27,961 nt of DNA, taken from NCBI GenBank assembly GCA_037447605.1, contig CM074820.1:303040-331000 (forward strand). Direction: 5' to 3'. The position numbers were made by a program, and so were the translations under genes. Shown here one piece after another: positions 1 to 12,533 of the stretch. Position 1 is the stretch's first letter; each line of letters begins with the position of its first letter. The DNA comes from Zygnema circumcarinatum (taxonomy: Eukaryota; Streptophyta; Zygnematophyceae; Zygnematales; Zygnemataceae). A model generated the notes under the pieces. It did not search any database. It had not been told where the DNA came from and saw only the letters and a program-made list of their open reading frames with translations.

Positions 1-133
1 AGAGAGAGAGAGAGAGGGAGAGAGAGAGAGAGAGATAGAGGAGAGGGGAAGAGAGAGAGAGAGAGAAATAGAGGAGAGGGGAAGAGGGGGGGGAGTGGGG
101 GAAAGGAAGAGAGGGGTGGCAGAGAAAGAAAGA
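1..133. repeat. GA-rich simple repeat at left edge (BOP1 intron 7)
   Basis: Almost pure purine on the + strand: runs of GA followed by GAGGGG-type units. It lies downstream (in transcript sense) of the last visible BOP1 exon, so it is the first part of an intron that continues off the left edge. In the BOP1 transcript it reads as CU-rich. Positions 134-314 are ordinary AT-rich intron sequence with no exon seen. Confidence 0.85.
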
Positions 134-314
134 GGGATGGTGAGAGCTTATACGTATATTTGTAAATCTGTGCATACATATGCAAAGGTTCTAGAAATCC
201 TAATAAATAGAAAGCAAGTGATGACAAAGAAACGTCGCAATTGCTGTTACTATGCTGGCAAGATGGGTTTTTTGAAAAAGAAAAATGTATATATAAAGAT
301 ATTAGACATCATAC

Positions 315-2345
315 CCTCTTTTTCCTCGATCTCGGGCACAAGTAAAGGTCCAAACATCGCTCGAATCGCTCCTTTATAAATTCTGAATACGCTGGAACAG
401 CCCTAAGGGACGTAAATCTGAAAAATAAAATAATGAAGGGGGAAGGAGGGGGGGGGGAGGGGTTGGGTTTAAGGGGGGGAACACAAACAAACACATATGA
501 GAAAAAATTGGGGGTACATACATGAAGAAAATGTGTAGAATTTGCAGGTTGGAAGTAAATACGGAGTTTTTGGTATGATAGTTTTTGAAGATTACTTACT
601 GTTTCGGAATGAAGTTTGGCCGATCTTCCTCATACATTAAATCGTAGCCCTTCACCTCTTCCTCTGTGGGAATGTACTCCACCGGAGGGTTGTAGGACTC
701 CGCGTGCCCTGAACCCCAGGGTTCACGCAATGCAGTGAGAGAGAGAGAGAGAGGGAGAGAGAGAGAGAGGGAGAGAGAGAGAGAGAAGGGAGGGGAGAGA
801 GGGAGGAAGAGGGAGAGAGCGGGCAGAGATTGGGGGAGAGATGAGAGAGAGAGAGGTGGAGAGAGAGGGAGGGGAGGGGAGGGAGGGAGGAAGAGGGAGA
901 GAGCGGGCAGAGCGTGGGGGGAGAGATGGGAGAGAGAGAGGTGGAGAGAGAGGGGGGGAGGGGAGGGAGGGAGGAAGAGGGAGAGAGCGGGCAGAGAGTG
1001 GGGGGAGAGATGGGAGAGAGTGAGGTGGAGAAAGGCAGGAGAGGGGGGAGAGAGAGGGGAGCGAGAGAAAGGAATGAGAAAAGGAAGAGAGAGAGAGGAG
1101 ATAGGGGAGGGGGAGGAGCAAAGAGTGAGAGAGAGAGACGGGGAACGAAAAGAGAGAGAGGTAGAGAGAACGGAGAGGGGGGAGGGCAGAGAAGAGGGAG
1201 AGAGCACGGCGGGGAGAAAGAAAAGGACAAGGGAAGGAGTCAGGGGAAAAGGAGAGAGAGGGGGGAGGGGGAGGGGGGAAGAGGGAGAGAGAGGCAATAC
1301 CTGGTAACTTCAACTTCGGTGGGGGAATATATGCTAAACCGTTTTCTGTCTTTGTCGCAGATCGCAGGTCATCCCCCCAAAGTAGATAAACTTTTGGTTT
1401 TTTCGGTTCTTTATTTAATTTGATCCAACCCTTTCGAAGTGCCCGAACCAACCTCACCACCTGTTAATGCAAAAAATTTAAAATTCAAGAGAATTCGAAT
1501 ATATTGTCTAGGAGAACGAATGTGTGGATGGACCCACAACCCTAAACATCGAAAAATTCAATCCATGTCATAAAACATAATCTCCCTCTCTCTCCCTCTC
1601 CCTCTCCCTCTCACTCCCTCTCGCCCTCTCTCCCTCTCTCCCTCTCTCCCATTCTCCCTCTCTCCCTCTCTCCCTCTCCCTCTCTCCCTCTCTTCCTCTC
1701 TCCCTCTTTCCCTCTCTCCCGCTCTCCCTCTCTCTCCCTCTCTCCCTCTCTCCCTCTCTCTTCTCTCTCTCTCTCTCCCCCTCCCCCTCCCTGAGAACCC
1801 AACACCCCACAAACGCAAACCCTAAGCTGGACACAAAAACACTGTTCAAAAAAGGCCCTCAAAACCGTAAAGCCGTAATAAGGAAGTGATTGGAATATTT
1901 AATTGGAAGAAATTTTCCGTTTAACGGAGTCATGGAACGCACCGTTTTGGCCTCCCACTTTGAGGGCACAAATCTTCTCTTCGGCTCCGGAGCACTCGAC
2001 AAAGGATGGCCCTTGTCTTCCCAATCGAACCAGTCCACGTAGGGCTGAAAATTTTTAAACAAGTAAAAATAAATAAATACGTTATCTTTCAATGCATGTC
2101 TGCTCTAAGTTATTTCTTTGTTTATGTGTTCATATGTTCACGTGATTATATAATATATTTACGTTTCGACAGATACATATATGTATAAGGGTATTATCAA
2201 AATTTTCCAAGCAAATGTGATTTTTTTGATGGTGAGGATGATGCTGCCGAGCCATTGCAAACTAACTAACAAAGGAAACTCTTTCTTTGGAAAAGTATCA
2301 TACTATGAATTTGGCTATTTATAAAGCCGAAAAATAGTGTTTAGT

Positions 2346-2376
<31 letters not shown>

Positions 2377-4350
2377 ACAACATTTGTACCCCAGAGGGCG
2401 AGGAAGAAAGTACCTCGTACGGATTGACTTGCGCATGCGGTAATCTTCCTTGTCGTATTCTCCGAATCATTCGAATTTCTTCTTTGGTCAATTGAATTTC
2501 TTCGTCATTATATTCATCATATATCTTCGTCCTGTAAAAATAAAAAATTTAAATACATGAACAAAGATAGAGGAAGCTGCTTTCCCTTTTTCAGAGAACT
2601 ATTGAGTCTATCATTGCAATCTCATTTGAACCATGAAGGTTTCTGCGTGTCTCCCTCCTCCTCTGCCCGCCCCATCCCTCTCCCTCCCTCTTTCTCTCTC
2701 CCTCTCCCCCCCCTCCTCCCCTCTCTCCCCGTCTTCTTCACTCCCCTTCCCTCTCGTTCGTCTCCCCTCTCTCTCCCTCTCCCTCTCCCTCTCACTCTCT
2801 CTCTTCTCTCTCTCCCCCCCCCTCTATATGTATATGAAGAAGAACAACTGCAATCGGCGGAACATGGGAGACGTGCCGTACCACTCTTTATCGTTATCAG
2901 CACGCGCCAAAAATGAGTCTAACTTATCCTTCCGATTCTTATTCTTTATAATTTTCTTTCCGTCTCTGTCGAACCCCACATGCTCCTCGTCCTTGTACCA
3001 CTCCAACGGCACATTGCCAACAGTATTTCTCGAAGGTCTCTGCGCCCCAAAAAGAAAAAATAAACTTTAGATAACCAAAATGTAAGAAAACAGTAAAATC
3101 AAATAAAACGTAGGACCTACAGTTTTCTCGTTCCTATCACTCACAAACTCTATGCAAGAAGCCATTTTTTTCTAACACTCCTCTCCCTCCCTCTCTCCAC
3201 TCCTGCGCGTTCAGGTCGCCTACCTCGCTGCACTTCCCCGTTCCCTTTGTTAACCTTTCACGCCTTTCACACCTTTCACACCTCTCCCTCTCCCTTTCCT
3301 TCTCCCCCCTTCCCCTCCCTCTCCCTCTCCCGCTCCCTCTCTTTCCTTCCCCCTCCCCCACTCTCCCTCCCTCCCTCCCCCCTCCCCCTCCCCCTCCTCC
3401 TCCCCCTCTCCCTTTGTCCCTCTCCCTCGTCATCCTTCTCTCCCGTTCCCTCTCCCTCTCCTTCTCTCTATCTCTATCTATATTCCACCTGAAACTGTAC
3501 AAGGAAAATTTCGACTCATTGATAGAATGCAATATCTATAAGAAAAACCATCATATTTGATTTCTTTCAAACTATGTTTCACAGCGGCTCTAACCGCCCT
3601 GCGCTTGCACCCCGATAACCAGTCAAACAATTTAAACGCCAACTGACATTTGGGAATAAGTTCTCGAAATTGAACTGAACTGCAAGGAAACTATTCCAAA
3701 AGCCGTCCTTTCAGAGCAAGCTTCCAAATACCACTCACTTAAGAATTAAAACTAAGGAAGAAATGGGTTTTCCGAGGTTTAAGTTTCTGGGGCATGGCAA
3801 TTTAATACTCATGAATCGATTTTTTGGTTAATTGCTTAATTTAGGTTCTGAATTTTAGCTAATGTTAGGGTTCCTTGGTTTATTAAGATGTGGAGGTACT
3901 CCATACCTCGTCTTCCGAGGAGTCGCTCTCAATTACCCCTCCTCCTCTCTCCTCTCTATCCATCGCCATGGCTAGCTCTAGCGCCTCTTCCTCTCCCTCT
4001 CCCTCTTCCTCTCCCTCTCCCTCTTCCTCTCCCTCTCCCTCTCCCTCTCCTTCTCCGCCCCCCTCACTCTCCTGTTCAACCCTCGCTTTTATATAATCCA
4101 ACATCGCCTCCCGCAACTCTGCATCCACTTCATCTTCCTCCAGCCCCTCTCCCTCCTCTTCCTCTCCTTCCTCCTCTCCTTCAACTTCTCCTCCTTCCCC
4201 CTCTGTGTCCGAGCTCAGCTCAGAGCCGTCCTCCTCCTCCTCCTCCTCCTCCTCATCCTCCTCTTTAACCGCTCCTCTCTCCATCTCCCTCTCCCTCTCC
4301 TCTTCCTCTCTCCCCCTGCCCGCCTCCTTCCTCGTGCTCCTCCCCGCCAT
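315..4350 (-). CDS. BOP1: Ribosome biogenesis protein BOP1/Erb1, N-terminal part (partial, 7 exons)
   Basis: BOP1 is the WD-repeat subunit of the PeBoW complex, which matures the 27S/28S rRNA and the 60S subunit in the nucleolus. Exons, in transcript order: 4350-3907, 3039-2882, 2531-2414, 2044-1943, 1460-1301, 708-600, 417-315; all introns are GT-AG and phases agree (398 codons). Exon 1 (residues 1-148) is a Glu/Gly/Ser acidic region ending SDSSEDE. The BOP1 N-terminal domain follows, with [57 protein letters not shown] and [11 protein letters not shown], all strongly family-like. The C-terminal WD40 repeats must lie off the left edge. The start ATG at 4350 has G at -3 and G at +4. Part of the acidic region is encoded by the same GA hexamer that fills the introns. 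It shares a short divergent promoter with PSP. Very sure of family, sure of exon borders. Confidence 0.95.
736..1290. repeat. GA-rich repeat with 84-85 bp minisatellite (BOP1 intron 5)
   Basis: Purine-only repeat filling nearly all of the 592-nt intron 5 (709-1300). Within it a unit containing GCGGGCAGAG and GAGGTGGAG recurs at 84-85 bp: GGGCAG at 821, 905 and 989, GGTGG at 855, 940 and 1024. On the transcript strand it is pyrimidine-rich. It starts a few bases after the 5' splice site, and CU-rich sequence runs to within about 30 nt of the acceptor. Confidence 0.9.
1580..1792. repeat. CT/CCCTCT repeat (BOP1 intron 4)
   Basis: Tandem CTCTCC/CCCTCT units on the + strand, so the transcript of this minus-strand gene is GA-rich here, the opposite of intron 5. 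Intron 4 spans 1461-1942. Confidence 0.9.
2349..2376. repeat. (GA)14 microsatellite (BOP1 intron 3)
   Basis: Uninterrupted GA dinucleotides within intron 3 (2045-2413), ending 37 bases from the 5' splice site in transcript sense. The rest of this intron is unremarkable AT-rich sequence. Confidence 0.9.
2658..2824. repeat. CT/CCCTCT repeat (BOP1 intron 2)
   Basis: Pyrimidine tract on the + strand inside intron 2 (2532-2881), giving a GA-rich transcript. Confidence 0.85.
3177..3470. repeat. CT/CCCTCT repeat (BOP1 intron 1)
   Basis: Degenerate CTCCCT units with C-rich stretches on the + strand in intron 1 (3040-3906), giving a GA-rich transcript. The remaining intron (3480-3906) is AT-rich and carries a TTAGGG motif near 3866, close to the 5' splice site. 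Confidence 0.85.
3978..4060. repeat. CCCTCT-type hexamer repeat inside BOP1 exon 1
   Basis: CTCTTCCTCTCC and CCCTCT units on the + strand. Read on the minus strand in frame they are GGA/GAG/GAA codons and encode the (Gly-Glu)n and Glu-rich acidic tract of BOP1. The repeat is therefore coding here. Confidence 0.9.
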
Positions 4351-4674
4351 GGCTCGCCCCCTCTCTCTCTCCCCCGTCCCCCCGCCTCCTTTCCTCAGCC
4401 ATACCGCCGCCAATGTCCCCGATACGATGCGAAAACAATAATCGATATTATTGACATGATTGATATCGATATACGTCAATACGTGTACTCCTTTTTGAGG
4501 GCTCCGCCGCTCGATTCCGCACGCGCAAGATATATCGACAAATATCGTCTAAAATCGATACATCATAGCGGTCGGTAATATCTCAGTAATCGATATATAC
4601 TGTGGTCGATACGATATTGCAGCCCCAGTGCTAAAGGGCTCAATGATCCCCTCCGTCTCCGGAAAGATCGAGCC
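4351..4674. promoter_or_regulatory. Bidirectional promoter between BOP1 and PSP with ATCGAT cluster
   Basis: Only 324 bp separate the two divergent start codons. The interval contains ATCGAT at 4441, 4465, 4554 and 4589, plus related GATATCG/TCGATACG variants near 4461, 4533, 4541 and 4606. No pyrimidine microsatellite is present in the 4440-4620 core, unlike most other noncoding parts of the window. A TATATA at 4594-4599 would suit PSP (ATG 80 bp downstream). No TATA is visible for BOP1. Promoter role is inferred from the gene arrangement. Confidence 0.7.
4594..4599 (+). promoter_or_regulatory. Candidate TATA box for PSP
   Basis: TATATA within CGATATATAC, about 80 bp upstream of the PSP ATG at 4675. 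It overlaps an ATCGAT repeat, so it could simply be part of that motif cluster. Confidence 0.35.
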
Positions 4675-8434
<3,760 letters not shown>

Positions 8435-9122
8435 CTCTATATTTTGGGGCAACAGAAAAAAAAAACTTGCTTCAATAATTCTTTGGAATAAGCCGTTGTT
8501 GGTCTATTAACTCTTAAGAATGGGTAACAATCTCACTACCAACCGACCACTTCCGATCCCATCTATGTTTCTTTGGGAAAAATATTGCAGTTTATGCATG
8601 TAAGGACTTAAAAAGTCCGTAAAACAACTGTACATGGAATAAGTTTGACCCATTCCTCCCTCACTACCCCAAGCAGCTACACGTGAGGGTCCATCAATCT
8701 CTATCTCCCTTTCCCATCTCCTTACCTCCCTCCACTCCCTCCTACCCCTTCTTTCTCCCCTCCCTCCACTCCCTCCTACCCCTTCTCCCTCCACTCCCTC
8801 CACTCCTCTTCTTCCATTCCTCTATCCCTCCCTTCTTCTTCTTTCATTTTCTTTTAATCCTCCTCCTCCTTCCTTCACTCTCTTCCTCACCCTTCTCCCT
8901 CTCCCTCCCTCCACTCCCTCCTACCCCTTCTCCCTCCTCTCCCTCCACTCCCTCCTACCCCTTTCTCCCTCCCATCCCTCCTACCCCTTCTCCCTCCTCT
9001 CCCTCCACTCCCTCCACTCCCTCCGCTCCCTCCTATCCCTTCTCCCTCCCCTCCCTTTCCTCCCTCCCCCGCTTCTCCTCCCCGCCCTCCCCCTCTCTCT
9101 CGCTCTCTCTCAATGTCTCCCG
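8435..9122. other. Convergent intergenic spacer (PSP / CRAL-TRIO 3' ends)
   Basis: The two genes end 688 bp apart and face each other. 8435-8690 is AT-rich 3' flank. 8693-9110 is pyrimidine-rich with repeated CCCTCCACTCCCTCCTACCC-like units, a loose minisatellite of about 30 bp. No coding exon is seen. The repeat tract abuts the CRAL-TRIO stop codon, so it would form its 3' UTR as GA-rich RNA. Confidence 0.75.
8693..9110. repeat. CCCTCCACTCC-type minisatellite
   Basis: Irregular tandem units of CCCTCCACTCC, CCTACCCC and TTCTCCCTC, visible several times between 8710 and 9040. Composition is almost purely C and T on the + strand. Confidence 0.8.
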
Positions 9123-10774
9123 TCAATGGACCAAGCGGTGGCCTAATGAGGGGTAGGGCGAGCTCTGCTCATATTGAAGGGGGTCGACCTCAAAGCCGTA
9201 GTCCATCAGCGGCCGCCTCTCCAGCTCCATGTCGTGCTCTAAAACGAACGACGGAATTTCCAACTGAGACTCGCGCATGTAGTCCCAAAGAAACTCCACC
9301 CTGCTCACAAACACAATCTTCTCATACGTCCTGCAGACCCCAAAAAAACGAACCCCAAGAATAGCTCTCAATTAAGCTAAACAACCTCTTGTTTCTTCAA
9401 ACAAAACAAAACAAAAAAAAACTGAGAAAATTTGCATTGAAAAAGTCTTGGTTTGTTGGTTTTAGGGTTGCTCACCCGCCGCTGAGCCAAGAAGAAGTGG
9501 CCCACAGCAAGAAGCGCATCCTGAGAGCAGGATGGAGCACATAGATCGCACGGAGTCGCTGTTTGCATGTGAAGGGGAGCAGCTCGTGCAGAGAGCGCAG
9601 CCATAGAAAGCCGGGGGAGTTCTCTGTTCCTTCGGCCCCCGTGTGAATGTACACAACAGAGAACTCCTCCTCCGCTGCGATCACTTCGTGCATCTTTCTG
9701 TACACGTAACGGCGCAGCCGCTCCTTGTCTACCACTTGGGCTGGTGGGGGGGGGAGAGAGCGAGAGAGAGAGAGAGAGAGGAGAGAGGAGAGAGGAGAGA
9801 GGAGAGAGGAGAGTGGAGAGAGGTGAGAGGGAGAGTGAGAGGGAGAGAGGGAGAGGGAGAAAGAGAGAGTGTGAGAGAGGGAGGGGGGGAGAGGGAGAGA
9901 GAGACGGGAAGAAGTTGAGATGGTGGGAGAGGAGAGAGGGAGAGGGCGAGGAGAGAGGGAAAATAAGGGAGAAGTAAACGGAGAACGACCAAGTGAAGAG
10001 AGCAGCGGGAGAAAGATACAGAGGCGAGCTTTGAGAGCGCAGACATTCATAGAGCTTGAAACAATATTGAGCTTAAAAATGAAAGATGCTGTCAGACAAC
10101 TTTGAATCCAGTCATATATTTACATGCGTGTAATTCAAGACCCAATTACCTGGGAGGTATTTGGCCACAATTCGAATAATCAAGCATCCCTGCAAATCCG
10201 TCCCCTCCTCCTCCCAGAACTGGCAACATATAGAATAATAAGTAGAAAAAAACAGAAAATGTGAGCGAAATTCCCCCAAAAAAGATTCCAGAAATCATGA
10301 ATAATCTCTGATATATAAAAAAAAAAATTAGACAAGAAAATAAGCACCTTCAGTTCGTCAAGATCTGACATGTCCTCTTCCGGCCAACTCGCCACCGTTT
10401 CCATGTAAAGCTGCTGCTCAGTTCTCCGTTCTTCGTCCAAAACTATGTTCACCTCGTCCGCATAGAACGCCGCCGACTCTGCCAACCCACCTCCCAACTC
10501 ACTTAATTTATTAACAACGTGAAAGAATAAATTAAAAAAAATGATTTAATAGCACAGAACACATACATTAGAGATATTTCTGGAGGTTTTCTCTGAAGCA
10601 TTCTTAGAACCAGCTCTGGGGCAGATGTCGGATTATTTTTCTTAACTCAGAATTCAGTTTCAGGTTATGGGGCTCACCCGGTTGCTGCCGCGCCTTCTTC
10701 TCTCCGCCATGGCCTCTCTCCTCCTCTCCCGTCCCTGCAATGAGAGGAGAGAGAGCTTCCGCAGAAGCAGCCAT
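9123..10774 (-). CDS. Divergent CRAL-TRIO (Sec14-like) domain protein, 5 exons
   Basis: Exons, in transcript order: 10774-10678, 10490-10348, 10219-10150, 9740-9476, 9330-9123; phases agree and give 260 aa. Residues 1-33 are a short Ala/Glu/Lys leader and 34-80 an acidic segment. From about residue 81 it resembles the divergent CRAL/TRIO domain (CRAL_TRIO_2) found in plant SEC14-like proteins and the C-terminus of GDAP2. Visible blocks are GCLIIRIVAKYLPA, FSVVYIHTGAE, SPGFLWLRSLHELLP, IYVLHPALRMR, FVSRVEFLWDYM and RRPLMDYGFEVDP. These domains bind small hydrophobic ligands such as phosphoinositides; the ligand is unknown here. No macro domain is present, so it matches the short plant form rather than GDAP2. 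Exon 1 and its junction are less certain than exons 2-5. Intron 3 is GA-filled. Confidence 0.88.
9752..9962. repeat. GA-rich repeat (CRAL-TRIO intron 3)
   Basis: GAGAGAG and GAGAGGAGAGG units on the + strand, hence CU-rich in the transcript. It runs up to within about 10 nt of the acceptor (9741-9743) and serves as the polypyrimidine tract. Confidence 0.9.
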
Positions 10775-10843
10775 GGCTGCCTCTCTCACAGCAGCACCCA
10801 CAGATAAAGAAAACTTGAGAGGAAAGTTAAGCAATACGAAAGA

Positions 10844-10852
10844 TTATAAATA
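10844..10852 (-). promoter_or_regulatory. Candidate TATA box for the CRAL-TRIO gene
   Basis: TATTTATAA on the minus strand, 70 bp upstream of the ATG at 10774. Spacing would put a start site near 10815. Inferred from motif and position only. Confidence 0.35.
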
Positions 10853-10901
10853 CCTTACACTTGGGATTTAAGGATTGATGTGATGGTGGGGCTGAGGTGG
10901 A

Positions 10902-10951
10902 TGAGAGAGAGAGAGAGAGAGAGGGAGAGAGTGAGAGAGAGAGAGAGAGAG
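10902..10951. repeat. (GA)n microsatellite
   Basis: GAGAGAGA run with GGGA and GTGA interruptions, about 130 bp upstream of the CRAL-TRIO start codon and just upstream of its candidate TATA box; on the sense strand of that gene it is a CT tract. Confidence 0.85.
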
Positions 10952-11984
10952 CCTTCACATCACATGGGGCCCATCAGAGAGTCCGAGACAAGGACATGAG
11001 GCGGAAAGAGAGCCACGATGGAGTCGATCCGTGCGCAGTTGAGCGTTGAAACTAACGCACCACCGTTTGAACGAACTGGTTTCCTTGCAGATTTTAATGG
11101 TGACCTGTTGGCGAATGGCTGTAGACCCGTGCCATGTGCGACAAACAGCTGACTCCATCCGTTCTATGTTGAATAGCGTTTATGAACGGTTTTCCGAACG
11201 GCTGCATGTGGCGTCAAATCCATTTGCTCCACGTGGGAAGCGAACGTAGGCGAGAGGCGAGAGCACACCAAGAGCACATTCATAGACCGTACTGCCTAGA
11301 ACGTAGGCCCTATGCAGTAGGGTCTAGGGGCGAAAAACCTGAGAAGCCGGTTTTTTGTCGTTTGTACAAACCTTATCGTACGGACACAACCAGGTTTGCA
11401 CCATCATACCGGGCTCATTTTTTTGGAAAACTGAAAAACGAAGATTGTAGATTAGGGCATATGTGGCAACGCAGGATTGGTCCTATCTTAACTGGAGTTT
11501 GTTCGTCGGCAGGGAATAGGCGGTAAGTGCCTTACGGCCACGACAACATGACGTATGAGTGACGTCAGCAAACACAAACAGCAGGGCTACCTTGGACACT
11601 CAAAGAACATTTCGTTTTAGGGTTTGTAGGGCTAAAAAAAAAAAAAAATCAAAGGGATAGTTTGTGCCAAAAACCAGCAAAATCAGTTCAACTGCAATTT
11701 ATATTCAATAATAGAATGAACAAGAGTGCTGAGAAATTTACGATCATCACTTAAACTGGCCTTAAGCATTCCTATTTTAAAAATAATAAGCATAATAATT
11801 ATACGATTTTCAAGTAACAATTGATTTGAAGAACAAACATGATTGCCTGGAAGAAAAAAAAATCGCCTATGGACCCAAATCTCTAGATTGAACCTCTGAC
11901 CTTCAACTGCAGAACTGCCACTACCAACAGAAACTGAACTGGCTATGGAGCATCCTTGTGAAAGTCTACTGTACAAACGTCCCC

Positions 11985-12528
11985 TCCCCCTCTCTCTCGC
12001 TCCCTCACTCTTCTCTCTCTCTCACACACATACACACCCCCCTCTCTCTCATTCGCTCTCTCTCTCTCTATCTATCTCACTCTCCATCTCTCTCGCCGTT
12101 CCTACCAGCACACTTTCTCTACTCCTTTCCTCTTCTTTCGCCTCCCTCTCCTCTGCTTTTCTATACACGTAAAGCTCTTTCTCTGTCTCCCTGATCTCTC
12201 TCCCTCCCTTCTTTTTCTCCCGTCCCCCGCTCTCTCATTCTCCATCCACCTTTCCGCTCTCTCCCTTCTCCCCCCCGACTCTCCATCTCCCCTTGCTCTT
12301 ACTCTTCCTCTCCCTCCCTTCCTCTCTCTCGCCCTGCCTCTCTCTCTCCCATCTTTCGACCCGTTTTCCTCTCTACCCCTTCCTCTCCTCCTCTATACCT
12401 TCCGTCTCTCCCCTCTATCCCCCTCACCTTTCTCTCCCCTTCACCTCCCTCCCTCCCCCTTCCCCCCTCCCTCTCCCTTCCCCCCTCCCTCTCCCTCCTT
12501 CCCTCCCTCTCTCCCTCCCTCCCCTCTA
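11985..12528. repeat. CT-rich degenerate repeat downstream of USP-A
   Basis: CTCTCTC, CACACA and CCCTCC patches filling the region immediately 3' of the USP-A stop codon. In USP-A transcripts it would be a GA-rich 3' UTR or flank. Confidence 0.8.
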
Positions 12529-12533
12529 ACCTG

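Larger units (their letters stand above)
10775..12533. other. Intergenic region, no gene recognised
   Basis: Contains the CRAL-TRIO upstream flank, a (GA)n tract at 10902-10951, CACGTG at 11230, GTACGG at 11378, a TGACGTCA at 11560-11567 and a bulged inverted repeat at 11295-11328. 11600-11980 is AT-rich with no convincing exon. 11985-12528 is CT-rich 3' flank of USP-A. Short open frames here have no recognisable family or splice context. Confidence 0.6.

Noticed and set aside
596-1297. Long minus-strand Ser/Leu/Pro open frames, and plus-strand Arg/Glu frames over the same bases
   Set aside because: They are translations of the GA/CT repeat in BOP1 intron 5. Only the end (708-600) is a real exon. 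Hexamer and dinucleotide repeats lack stops in most frames, so long ORFs are expected.
11046-11526. Short open frames between the CRAL-TRIO gene and USP-A
   Set aside because: No conserved motif, no consistent splice partners.
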